A stretch of DNA of 16,640 nt from an uncultured Oscillospiraceae bacterium (GCA_934454435.1 CAKSGA010000051.1:1-16640); one strand, 5' to 3'; counted from the first letter of the stretch, positions 6,683 through 13,432 are shown. The notes: generated by a model from the sequence alone, not told the origin. Program-made: numbers and translations.

Positions 6683-7090
6683 TTATTCATCGTCAGACAT
6701 TTCCTCTTCGGACTCATCGTCCTGTTTCTTCTTGTCGCCGATAAAGCCCTTTATCTTCTCGATGAGCCCGGGAACTGCGTCGATTATACCCTCGACTGCG
6801 CTTGGCTTGCCGCCCAGCTCCAGCATCTTTACGTCGCCGGTCTTGCTGATAACGATGAACGCCACCGGCTTGACGGTAACGCCTGCGCCGGCACCGCCTG
6901 CGAACTTCTCCGCAGTCTGCACCGGGAGGTCGCTTCCGCCGGAAGCGAAACCAAATGACACCTTGGAAACCGGGATTATCGTGGTACCGTCCGGGGAGGT
7001 CACAGCATCGCCGATTATCGTGTTGACATCTACCATCTCACGGATCTTCTCCATGGATACGCCGAGAATTCCTTCAATTGAATTAGACAT
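6683..7090 (-). CDS. gerW: GerW (YtfJ) family sporulation/germination protein
   Basis: 135 residues. The YtfJ/GerW domain fills about 1-112, with the hallmarks VNTIIGDAVTSPDGTTIIPV, SKVSFGFASGG and GGAGAGVTVKPVAFIVI. A helix follows (VPGLIEKIKGFI), then a charged acidic tail (KKKQDDESEEEMSDDE). There is no signal peptide. In Bacillus the homologue is made during sporulation and is needed for normal germination; here that role is inferred. It directly follows the DUF2953 gene, as ytfJ follows ytfI in B. subtilis. Strong AAAGGAG site before 7090. Confidence 0.9.
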   Translation of the reverse strand: MSNSIEGILGVSMEKIREMVDVNTIIGDAVTSPDGTTIIPVSKVSFGFASGGSDLPVQTAEKFAGGAGAGVTVKPVAFIVISKTGDVKMLELGGKPSAVEGIIDAVPGLIEKIKGFIGDKKKQDDESEEEMSDDE

Positions 7091-7115
7091 AACTTTTCTC
7101 CTTTCAGTAGCTGAG

Positions 7116-7871
7116 TTACTTTCTTAACTTTTCAACAGCACGTGCTGCGTCTTTTCGTTTTGTGTAATATCTCACCGCCCTGCCGACTATCCAGAAAAGC
7201 GTGGCAAGGACAGCCATAAGCGTAAGTTTTGCGGTGAATTCGCACTTCGTCCGGGTCTCCTCCGACATAAAATCCACCGTGATGTTGTATTCCGGGCTGC
7301 GCATTGTGAAGCAGCTCTCCAGGAATGCCGCCGCAATTCCCGCAGCGGCACTGGTCCTGCCGTAGTTCAGCGCTGCCTTTGCGGCGTCCTCGCCGCCACA
7401 TACTATATCCAGCCGGAAGCCGTATATCCTTGTCGCCTTGAGCATGTGCCTGAGTGGCTTGCTGAGGCTGTCCCATATCAGCTTCACCAGTGCAGTGATA
7501 TCACTGAGGGACATCTTATCTCCGGCGGGCTTTGCTTTTTTCCCTGCAGAGGGTTTCTGCCCGCTTTCCTTTGCGGCTGACTGTTTCCCGGGCTTTGCGC
7601 CGCTCCCGGCAGGCTCGCTTTTTACGCCGGACTTCTCCACAGCTTTTTCGGACTCTTTCAATGCATCGCCAGCAGCGGCATCTGCGTCCCCTGCAGTTTT
7701 GCGGTCACGGCGCTTCTGCTTCCTGGTGACTGCCGGAATACTGAACAGCCGGATAAAGTACCAGTTTATTTTCAGCCTGACTTCGCCCTGATATTCAAAC
7801 CTGACCTTTACCGAGGTCATGAGCAGTATCATTATGAACACGATCACCGCTCCGGCAATGATCCAGCCCAT
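7116..7871 (-). CDS. DUF2953 (YtfI-like) membrane protein
   Basis: 251 residues. An N-terminal membrane segment (about 2-20, WIIAGAVIVFIMILLM) is followed by TSVKVRFEYQGEVRLKINWYFIRLFSIP, the typical DUF2953 opening. A Lys/Ala/Pro/Gly-rich spacer (about 53-118) separates it from a second conserved part (RIYGFRLDIVCGGEDAAKAALNYGRTSA) and a C-terminal membrane segment (about 215-235) with a basic end. Function is unknown. The link to GerW genes across clostridia and bacilli suggests a role at the forespore or cell envelope. The start is set by a very strong GGAGGTGAT directly upstream. It follows scpB after 26 bases. Confidence 0.85.
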   Translation of the reverse strand: MGWIIAGAVIVFIMILLMTSVKVRFEYQGEVRLKINWYFIRLFSIPAVTRKQKRRDRKTAGDADAAAGDALKESEKAVEKSGVKSEPAGSGAKPGKQSAAKESGQKPSAGKKAKPAGDKMSLSDITALVKLIWDSLSKPLRHMLKATRIYGFRLDIVCGGEDAAKAALNYGRTSAAAGIAAAFLESCFTMRSPEYNITVDFMSEETRTKCEFTAKLTLMAVLATLFWIVGRAVRYYTKRKDAARAVEKLRK

Positions 7872-7897
7872 CGCATCACCTCCGCCCGGTCAGCCGC

Positions 7898-8464
7898 TCA
7901 GTCGGAGCCACCGAAGTTCATCTCGTCAAATTCGTCCAGGTCCATCTGGTCAGTGCTGTCAGGAATGGTCGGCAGGGCGCCGATATCCGTCAGCCCGAAG
8001 CACCGCAGGAAGTTCTCCGTAGTCTTATAGGCTATGGGACGTCCCGGCAGGTCAAGTCTGCCGTATTCCTCCAGAAGATCACGCTCCACAAGGCTGTTCA
8101 CAACGCCGGAGCTGTCCACGCCACGCACCTGCTCCACAAAGCTCTTGGTGACCGGCTGATTGTAGGCGACCACCGCCAGAACCTCCAGCGCCGCCTGGGT
8201 CAGCGGCACCTGCCTGCGGGTCTCCAGCGCCGTCTTGATATACGGTGCGAACTCCGGCTGGGTCATCATCTGGTAGCTGTCGCCGAGCCTGTTTATGCGG
8301 AATGCGCTGCTGTTTTCAATATACCGGTCGTTCAGGCGGTCTATCATTTTCAGCACCGTATCCTTTTCTATCTGGCAGGCAGAGGACAGCTTGTCTGCGT
8401 CTATCGGCTCACCGCAGGCGAACAATACCGCCTCGATGACTGCCATGCCCTCGCTGAATTTCAC
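7898..8464 (-). CDS. scpB: Segregation and condensation protein B (ScpB)
   Basis: 188 residues, normal for ScpB. It has two winged-helix domains; the first opens EGMAVIEAVLFACGEPI and the second contains LTQAALEVLAVVAYNQPVTKSFVEQVRGVDSSGVVNSLVERDLL, a family hallmark. With ScpA and SMC it forms the bacterial condensin that organises and segregates chromosomes. The acidic C-terminal tail (DSTDQMDLDEFDEMNF) is less conserved. The start is GTG at 8464-8462 and overlaps the scpA stop in GTGA, so translation is probably coupled. Starting at the ATG seven codons in would remove part of the first helix, so GTG is preferred. Confidence 0.95.
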   Translation of the reverse strand: MKFSEGMAVIEAVLFACGEPIDADKLSSACQIEKDTVLKMIDRLNDRYIENSSAFRINRLGDSYQMMTQPEFAPYIKTALETRRQVPLTQAALEVLAVVAYNQPVTKSFVEQVRGVDSSGVVNSLVERDLLEEYGRLDLPGRPIAYKTTENFLRCFGLTDIGALPTIPDSTDQMDLDEFDEMNFGGSD

Positions 8465-9201
8465 TGCTCCGCTCCCTCCCCTTCACCGGAATTTGTATTA
8501 ACGTCGTCCGCTTTCGTTCTCAGGCGGACGCTGGAGCCGTCAGGCGATATGTATATGCGCCCCTCCTTGGAAAGCTCCAGTATCGCAAGGAATGTCGCCA
8601 CGGTCCGGGATCGTGGCTGGTTCCTATACAGCTCGTCCATCTTTACCGTGCCGTTCCTTCGCAGGCTTTTCAGGACCGCCACTATTCCCGTGAACACCGT
8701 CACATAGCTCTTCGCAACAATTGGCTTTATGGACTTAGGACGGTAGCTTGCCTTTCTGCGTGTGCGCTCGTTCAGGGCGCTGTAGGCGAGCATGAGCTCC
8801 TCCGGCTGATGTATTTTATGATACGCCTTGTCTATCTCGATCTCCATCGGCTCACGCACGAACACGACGTCGCCGAGGTAGCGCTTTTTCAGCCTTTCAG
8901 CCATGATCTTGCACAGGGCGTATTCTATCAGCGCTCCCTGGAGCTCCTTTTTCATCTGCTCGGCTTCTTCCTTGGGCAGAAGCGCAGCGGACTTTATCAT
9001 TATCAGCCGTGCAGCCATCTCAAGGAACTCCGAGGTTATCTCCAGGTCCGCCTCGGACATTCTGTCAAGGTACAGCATGAACTGATCGAGCAGCACGCTG
9101 ATCTCGATATCCTGTATATTCAGCTTGTGCTTCTGAATAAGCGACAGCATAAGGTCCAGCGGACCCTCGAATATCTCCAGCTTGAAACTAAGTTCTTCCA
9201 T
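8461..9201 (-). CDS. scpA: Segregation and condensation protein A (ScpA)
   Basis: 246 residues, the kleisin subunit of the SMC-ScpAB condensin. The N-terminal SMC-head binding part is clear (FKLEIFEGPLDLMLSLIQKHKLNIQDIEIS, then EFLEMAARLIMIKSAALLP). The C-terminal winged helix is also present (VATFLAILELSKEGRIYISPDG). A poorly conserved polar tail ends the protein. The start codon overlaps the M50 peptidase stop by one base (TAATG) and its stop overlaps the scpB start, so the three genes are translationally linked. Confidence 0.95.
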   Translation of the reverse strand: MEELSFKLEIFEGPLDLMLSLIQKHKLNIQDIEISVLLDQFMLYLDRMSEADLEITSEFLEMAARLIMIKSAALLPKEEAEQMKKELQGALIEYALCKIMAERLKKRYLGDVVFVREPMEIEIDKAYHKIHQPEELMLAYSALNERTRRKASYRPKSIKPIVAKSYVTVFTGIVAVLKSLRRNGTVKMDELYRNQPRSRTVATFLAILELSKEGRIYISPDGSSVRLRTKADDVNTNSGEGEGAEQ

Positions 9202-9911
9202 TACCGTGCGAAGAGATCAACAAAGAACGAAGCCTTATTGAGCAGCCAGTAAATACCCTGTGAAGCGGCACCGAGGGGAATATCCAGCGCACCGAACACC
9301 AGCAGCGCAAAGAACACCCAATAGATGATCTGCTGATTTTTCTGCATAAAGTAGACCGCCTTGGTGGGCAGGAAGCTGGACAGGATATTGAACCCGTCAA
9401 ACGGAGGAATAGGAACAAGGTTGAACACGCCGAGGTAAATATTTATCTGAGCGGTGTACATGAGCCCTAAGTAAACATACCCTGCGACTTCCGAAACGCC
9501 ATTCAGTGCAACAATCTTGCAGGCTATGATAAGAATATAGCTAAGCAGGAAGTTAGAAACAGGACCTGCAAGCGAGGTCAGTGCAAGCGCCGTGCGGGGC
9601 TTTACCTTATTGCAGCGGCGGATATCCACCGGGGTAGGCTTCGCCCAGCCGATGTTGCACAGGAACATGGCGAGAGCTCCGAACGGGTCGATATGTGCGA
9701 ACGGGTTCAGTGTGAGTCTGCCCTGGCGCTCTGCGGTATCATCGCCGAGGATTTTCGCCATAAGGCCGTGAGCGCACTCATGTATCGGGAACACCACGAA
9801 GATTATGACAAGCACCGAAAAAACGGACAGCACGCAGCTTATAATATCCTGCTGCGAGGGGTTGCCCGAAAAGAGCAGGCTGAACAATTGAAGTAATGGA
9901 CCTCTGAACAT
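9201..9911 (-). CDS. M50 family site-2-protease-like membrane zinc peptidase
   Basis: 236 residues and mostly hydrophobic, with about five or six membrane segments. The zinc site is HECAH (His44, Glu45, His48) inside a membrane helix (VVFPIHECAHGLMA). The second family motif is NLVPIPPFDG with Asp172 as the third ligand. RLTLNPFAHIDPFG (65-78) is typical of the short YwhC/Rip-like branch that lacks a PDZ domain. Such proteins cut membrane or near-membrane segments of regulators; the substrate is unknown. It is the first gene of the operon and is commonly found next to scpAB in Firmicutes. Site AAAGGAG lies before 9911. Confidence 0.9.
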   Translation of the reverse strand: MFRGPLLQLFSLLFSGNPSQQDIISCVLSVFSVLVIIFVVFPIHECAHGLMAKILGDDTAERQGRLTLNPFAHIDPFGALAMFLCNIGWAKPTPVDIRRCNKVKPRTALALTSLAGPVSNFLLSYILIIACKIVALNGVSEVAGYVYLGLMYTAQINIYLGVFNLVPIPPFDGFNILSSFLPTKAVYFMQKNQQIIYWVFFALLVFGALDIPLGAASQGIYWLLNKASFFVDLFAR

Positions 9912-9975
9912 ATTATCTCCTTTATTACGTCATGCGCACACGGCGCAGCTCATTTCTGAAAAATATACACTTTTT

Positions 9976-10004
9976 ATTATACCGCATATCAGCATATTTT
10001 TCAA
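9976..10004 (-). promoter_or_regulatory. Sigma-A promoter of the M50-scpAB-rluB operon
   Basis: Minus strand: TTGAAA (9999-10004), 17 bases, TATAAT (9976-9981). The predicted start is near 9969, about 58 bases before the peptidase ATG. Confidence 0.7.
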
Positions 10005-10013
10005 GTAGCAAGA

Positions 10014-10050
10014 CAAAAATAATTGCGCACCCTCAGAGAAAATGCGCAAT
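10014..10050 (-). terminator. Terminator of the 113-residue lipoprotein gene
   Basis: ATTGCGCA (10022-10029) and TGCGCAAT (10043-10050) form an 8-bp stem with a 13-base loop. On the minus strand it is followed by ATTATTTTT. Confidence 0.75.
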
Positions 10051-10072
10051 CGTGTGTTATTTTGTAGAATTC

Positions 10073-10414
10073 TCACTCCGCCGCCCTGCTGAAATCGTAG
10101 GTGGTATCTCCATCGGGGGTCTGGACGGTGTAGCTCAGTTGGTCGGAGTCCTCACTGTAGCTGACCTCGATAAGCTGCTTCCCATCGGTGTTCCTGACGA
10201 TCATGCCGCCCTTTGTGCGCTCGAATTTCAGCGGCTCGCCGGACTGCCCGCCGGCGCTCTGAATGAAGCGGTCGTCCGTGATCTCTATCGTAACTTCCGT
10301 ACCGTCTATCTCGCAGACCCAGTTTCCCTTTATCTTGTCCATGCTGATGGAACGGCTGCATGCGGTCATCATAAGTAGCGCCGAAAGTGCTGTCGCACCT
10401 AGTATTTTTTTCAT
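10073..10414 (-). CDS. Small lipoprotein with lipocalin-like C-terminal domain
   Basis: 113 residues. Signal MKKILGATALSALLMMTAC with Cys19 as the likely lipidated residue. The mature part is a short beta-rich domain starting KIKGNWVCEIDGTEVTIEITDD and ending SYSEDSDQLSYTVQTPDGD. Both its opening (GNW) and its ending resemble the domain in the neighbouring 206-residue lipoprotein (GTWSLAG... SDSIAYGVSVGDKTV), so the two are probably paralogues. No known enzyme motif is seen. It has its own promoter (10449-10477) and terminator. Function unknown; attachment to the outer face of the membrane is inferred. Confidence 0.8.
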   Translation of the reverse strand: MKKILGATALSALLMMTACSRSISMDKIKGNWVCEIDGTEVTIEITDDRFIQSAGGQSGEPLKFERTKGGMIVRNTDGKQLIEVSYSEDSDQLSYTVQTPDGDTTYDFSRAAE

Positions 10415-10448
10415 GCCTTATCTCCTGTTCAATAAATCTCCGATTGAT

Positions 10449-10477
10449 ATTGTACCACATCGGCCGCCAATTGTCAA
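10449..10477 (-). promoter_or_regulatory. Sigma-A promoter of the 113-residue lipoprotein gene
   Basis: Minus strand: TTGACA (10472-10477), 17 bases, TACAAT (10449-10454). The -35 is a full match. It begins one base beyond the T-run of the preceding terminator, so the gene boundary is very compact. Confidence 0.7.
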
Positions 10478-10478
10478 G

Positions 10479-10510
10479 AAAAAAACACCCCCGGCAGAAG
10501 TCGGAGGTGT
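10479..10510 (-). terminator. Terminator of the 206-residue lipoprotein gene
   Basis: ACACCCCCG (10485-10493) pairs with CGGAGGTGT (10502-10510) with one mismatch and an 8-base loop. Seven T follow on the minus strand. Confidence 0.85.
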
Positions 10511-10530
10511 CAGTGGTCATCGAAGTGAAA

Positions 10531-11151
10531 TTACTCAGCGTCGTATCTTGTGAATATGAACTTGACAGTCTTATCACCAACGGATACGCCGTATGCGATG
10601 GAATCAGACTCCTCATCGTATACAACGCCGAGGTCCACGCTCTCAACGGCTACTAACATACCGTAATCGGTAGCAGTGTAGGTGTAGGTAGACTCAGTGC
10701 CTGCGGCAGCGGAAGTATATCCGTTCTCGTCAATGTTTACGAATATCATAATACTCTCTACATCAGTAGCGTTGTCAGCAGCATAGGTAGCTACGTCCTT
10801 GATGCCTGTGCCATCGTCGATACCTGCGAGGGACCATGTGCCGAACATCTTGGTAACGTCCATTACATCTGCACCGGTCTCAGCCTCAGCAGTTACGGGA
10901 GCCTGAACGGTAGCGGAAGCGTCAGCCTCTGCTGTTGCTGCGTCTGCCTGTACAGTAGCTGCGTCAGCCTCTGCGGTAACTGCGGCCTCAGCGGAAGATG
11001 CTGCGGACTCTGCAGTAGCTGCAACGCTCTCAGAAGCGGAGCTGGAAGAGCTGTCAGAAGCAGAAGACTCATTCTTGTTGCCGCAGCCTGCGAAGGACAG
11101 TACAGCAGATACAGCAACTACTGCTGCGATGATCTTAGTGAACTTGTTCAT
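10531..11151 (-). CDS. Lipoprotein with Ala/Glu-rich tether and small C-terminal beta domain
   Basis: 206 residues. The signal peptide ends in a classical lipobox LSFAGC (Cys23). Residues 24-95 form a low-complexity Ser/Ala/Glu/Thr tether with repeated AEADAATVQAD-like units. A folded domain follows (about 96-206): DVTKMFGTWSLAGIDDGTG, IMIFVNIDENGYTS and ending DEESDSIAYGVSVGDKTVKFIF. This domain resembles that of the 113-residue lipoprotein downstream and may be a lipocalin-like barrel. The tether likely lets the domain pass through the peptidoglycan. Monocistronic, with a full-consensus promoter and a clean terminator, so probably abundant. No specific function is recognisable. Shine-Dalgarno AAGGAGA. 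Confidence 0.8.
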   Translation of the reverse strand: MNKFTKIIAAVVAVSAVLSFAGCGNKNESSASDSSSSSASESVAATAESAASSAEAAVTAEADAATVQADAATAEADASATVQAPVTAEAETGADVMDVTKMFGTWSLAGIDDGTGIKDVATYAADNATDVESIMIFVNIDENGYTSAAAGTESTYTYTATDYGMLVAVESVDLGVVYDEESDSIAYGVSVGDKTVKFIFTRYDAE

Positions 11152-11222
11152 AGTGATTTCTCCTTAAAATGTATGTTTCTTTCTATTACCATGTCATAAA
11201 CCAGTGATTTACAACAGGAGTG

Positions 11223-11251
11223 ATTATACCACAATTTGTTGCACATGTCAA
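11223..11251 (-). promoter_or_regulatory. Full-consensus sigma-A promoter of the 206-residue lipoprotein gene
   Basis: Minus strand: TTGACA (11246-11251), 17 bases, TATAAT (11223-11228). Both hexamers match consensus exactly. The start should be near 11216, about 65 bases before the ATG. Confidence 0.8.
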
Positions 11252-11353
11252 CCTTGGAGAAACTTTTTTGGAACTTTTTACAAAAAGAAACACACGGTTT
11301 AGAAAACTGATAGCAATATTCACTTATAAAAACACGCATTAAAAGCCATCAAT

Positions 11354-12730
11354 TCAGGTAGCGTCTATCTCAAAATCTGTGGAGAGCCGGGTGTAATTGC
11401 TGCCGTCCGTGGTCATATATACTTCATCGCCGGAGGAAACATAGTACATCTCGCCCGTGCCGCATTTTCCCGAAGCGATCAGATCAATGTCAAGCTTTGA
11501 CACGAATTCGCCTTTCTCTATAACGCCCAGGCAGCCGTCGTCATGTGAGTATGCGATCACGGCATTTCCAAGAATGCACTCGATATAGACGTCCTCATCG
11601 CACTCCTCATCAGTGTCTGAATTCCTGTAAGCTACCTTAATGCCATCGTCCGTCTTATATGCGAATTTAGTCATGTTCTCGTTGTAGTATATGGAGTCGA
11701 AATCAACGTCTGCCCTTGCGATGCGCTGGCTGTCTGCGTCCTCTTTCTCAGTCGAAACCACGTATACGCCCTTGTCAGTGGAATACATCAGCGTCCTGGC
11801 GTCCATTGACAGCCTGCCGTCTTCCGACTTTGCGATCTTGAAATTCTCGTACTCGTCACCCTTGAGAATATAGCGGCGGTATGTGTTGCTGAGGTCAGAC
11901 CCGCTGAATTCCACGCCGACAAAGTTTCTGAAGTCCGCTGAATACCCGCCTCCCACTGAGGACTTGGGAAGCACCCGGTTACTGGACAGCTTTGTGCAGT
12001 TACCGTTTGCGTCCATCACCATCATCTTGCTGCCGGTATAGAACAATATCGACTTCTTGTCAAAGGTGAAAACGCATAAGTGGTCAGAAATATCAGGTGC
12101 TTCGTCTGACAGCTCGTCAGAGTCGATCTTCTCGCCCTTTTTGCTGACAAGCAGCTTGCCGTTATAGTCAATGAACATCGTTCCGTCGTCCGCAAGGGAA
12201 AGAACGGTGCCATCGCCTATTTCCTTGCCGTTCAGCTCAACAATGCCGTCTTCAGTGAACGCCACCTGCATTCCGTCAGGGGAGATGGCAAAGGTGCTGT
12301 CGGCGTCTGCATCGTCCAGCTCCGTGTGCCTGCCGTTGGCGTCTACCATGTAGATACTGTCATCAAGCTGGTAGACCGCACCGTTGCCGGCGGTTATTAT
12401 TTTCTGAACGTCCGTGGCAGCAATCGCCGGCTTTCCGTCCTTTACACAGTAGAGATCATTGTCATAGGTGAAGTACATTCTGATACCGAACTGATAGCGA
12501 TCTACTGTTTCATCGTCATTCCTGAAATTAAAAATAGGCTTCTCGTTGAGATAGACGCCCATTGTTTCGCCGGAATCGTCAGTGTATATGCTGTAATACG
12601 TGTTTTTGCGGAACACAAAGCCGTTCTGCCTCTCGTACCCATCTCCGGAGCCCCCGGAGCACGCAGTCACTGTGCCTAACATGCAGACCGCCACAGCGCC
12701 TGCCAGTATTCTTCTGATCCTTATCATCAT
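11354..12730 (-). CDS. Lipoprotein with beta-propeller-like repeats, function unknown
   Basis: 458 residues with the start placed at the ATG at 12730, because an AGGAG lies six bases before it; an upstream in-frame ATG at 12757 would add nine residues that include the ribosome-binding site. Signal MMIRIRRILAGAVAVCMLGTVTAC with lipobox VTAC (Cys24). The mature protein is acidic and made of repeated strand pairs such as NGAVYQLDDSIYMVDANGR, FAISPDGMQVAFTEDGIVELNG, SILFYTGSKMMVMDANGN and DGRLSMDARTLMYSTDKGVYVV. The pattern resembles TolB/PD40-type propeller blades. No catalytic motif is evident. It may be a surface sensor or binding scaffold, but that is a guess. Single-gene unit with its own promoter; I did not find a clear terminator downstream. 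Confidence 0.75.
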   Translation of the reverse strand: MMIRIRRILAGAVAVCMLGTVTACSGGSGDGYERQNGFVFRKNTYYSIYTDDSGETMGVYLNEKPIFNFRNDDETVDRYQFGIRMYFTYDNDLYCVKDGKPAIAATDVQKIITAGNGAVYQLDDSIYMVDANGRHTELDDADADSTFAISPDGMQVAFTEDGIVELNGKEIGDGTVLSLADDGTMFIDYNGKLLVSKKGEKIDSDELSDEAPDISDHLCVFTFDKKSILFYTGSKMMVMDANGNCTKLSSNRVLPKSSVGGGYSADFRNFVGVEFSGSDLSNTYRRYILKGDEYENFKIAKSEDGRLSMDARTLMYSTDKGVYVVSTEKEDADSQRIARADVDFDSIYYNENMTKFAYKTDDGIKVAYRNSDTDEECDEDVYIECILGNAVIAYSHDDGCLGVIEKGEFVSKLDIDLIASGKCGTGEMYYVSSGDEVYMTTDGSNYTRLSTDFEIDAT

Positions 12731-12789
12731 TACCAACTCCTGTGTATTATTCTGCAAACAACAACCTTTCGGTGTATCGCTGCATACTA

Positions 12790-12818
12790 ATTATAGCACA
12801 AATCTGTTACGATTTCAA
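12790..12818 (-). promoter_or_regulatory. Sigma-A promoter of the propeller-like lipoprotein gene
   Basis: Minus strand: TTGAAA (12813-12818), 17 bases, TATAAT (12790-12795). The leader is about 54 bases. Confidence 0.7.
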
Positions 12819-12832
12819 TCCTTAATCTGACC

Positions 12833-13076
12833 TTTTTTCGACGCAGTTTAACAACCTCCGGTAAAAAGAAAATGCCCCCGGATCCGGGGGCATGAGACCG
12901 TCGAAAAATCCCCGTTGGGGCTTTTTCGACGAACATCCCTGCTGCATGCACGTCTTGGCGGCGATGCCGCCAAGACGCACACTTGCAGGGATAGAAGTGT
13001 TTTTTTGCCCCGGGAGACCCGTGGCAAAAAACTTATTGCAAAAGCCTGCTTTGCAGGCAAAATTGACTTTTTCGAC
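12833..13076. repeat. Compact multi-hairpin element bounded by TTTTTCGAC repeats
   Basis: TTTTTCGAC occurs at 12834-12842, 12922-12930 and 13068-13076, and its inverse GTCGAAAAA at 12900-12908. Between them are four strong hairpins: 12900-12930 (14-bp stem with one mismatch, loop GTT); 12935-12992 (outer ATCCCTGC/GCAGGGAT and inner 12-bp CGTCTTGGCGGC/GCCGCCAAGACG, loop GAT); 12995-13034 (T-run/A-run stem around GCC-CGGG / CCCG-GGC); and 13044-13058 (GCCTGC-TTT-GCAGGC). Frames of about 60-70 codons cross it on both strands but lack good ribosome-binding sites, and they mirror the palindromes rather than looking like genes. No transposase is present. It could be a MITE-like repeat or a structured RNA. 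Confidence 0.65.
12861..12893 (-). terminator. GC-rich perfect palindrome with T-rich tail (left copy)
   Basis: ATGCCCCCGGA (12872-12882) followed directly by its reverse complement to 12893, giving a 9-bp stem with a GATC loop. On the minus strand the tail reads TTTTCTTTTT. It would stop minus-strand transcripts that read through the multi-hairpin element from the 100-residue lipoprotein gene, before they enter the propeller lipoprotein promoter. Confidence 0.65.
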
Positions 13077-13082
13077 AGACTA

Positions 13083-13106
13083 ATGCCCCCGGAATCCCGG
13101 GGGCAT
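13083..13106 (-). terminator. GC-rich hairpin just after the 100-residue lipoprotein gene (right copy, weak T tail)
   Basis: ATGCCCCCGG (13083-13092) and CCGGGGGCAT (13097-13106) form a 10-bp stem with loop AATC. It is nearly the same hairpin as at 12872-12893, but no T-run follows on the minus strand, so it may stop transcription poorly or protect the mRNA 3' end. Confidence 0.5.
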
Positions 13107-13129
13107 CATATGTTACTTTTCGGTACTGA

Positions 13130-13432
13130 TTACTCAGCTGCGGACTCAGCAGTTGTTGCTGCAGCAGCTTCAGCGGTTGTGGCAGCAGCTTCAGCAGTCT
13201 TTGCAGCCTCTGCGGTCTTGGAAGTCTCAGCGTCGGACTCAGCCTCAGCGGTCTTTGCAACCTCAGCAGTCTTGGAAGTCTCAGCCTCTGCGGTCTTTAC
13301 AGTGTCAGATACGGAAGCATCGGAAGCTGCGGAAGAGCTCTCAGAAGATGTGCCGTTGTTGCTGCATGCTGTGCAGAGAAGAGCCAGTGCGAGTGCACCT
13401 ACGAGTGTTAATGTCTTTACAGTCTTTTTCAT
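13130..13432 (-). CDS. Short repetitive lipoprotein without a folded domain
   Basis: 100 residues. Signal MKKTVKTLTLVGALALALLCTAC with Cys23 as the likely lipidated residue; Cys rather than Leu at -3 is unusual. The whole mature part is low complexity: SNNGTSSESSSAAS, then two 18-residue repeats (AETSKTAEVAKTAEAESD and a variant), then Ala/Thr-rich sequence to the end. It is the same kind of tether as in the 206-residue lipoprotein but carries no C-terminal domain. It may be a lipid-anchored spacer or charged brush, or the remnant of a longer gene cut short on the side of the multi-hairpin element. A clean GGAGAAA site and promoter say it is expressed. Confidence 0.7.
   Translation of the reverse strand: MKKTVKTLTLVGALALALLCTACSNNGTSSESSSAASDASVSDTVKTAEAETSKTAEVAKTAEAESDAETSKTAEAAKTAEAAATTAEAAAATTAESAAE
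13194..13301 (-). repeat. Two 54-bp direct repeats inside the short lipoprotein gene
   Basis: Units at 13194-13247 and 13248-13301 align in register, the second differing at a few bases and diverging at its far end. Each encodes 18 residues (AETSKTAE... type) and keeps the frame. Confidence 0.75.

Noticed and set aside
11148..11339. 63-codon minus-strand frame upstream of the 206-residue lipoprotein
   Set aside because: It covers the full-consensus promoter and leader of that gene and has an atypical Cys/Tyr/Lys-rich translation, so it is most likely chance.
12848..13083. Small frames of 60-70 codons on both strands within the multi-hairpin element
   Set aside because: They read through palindromes, start without a good Shine-Dalgarno and exist on both strands at once. 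This is expected of structured repeats rather than genes.
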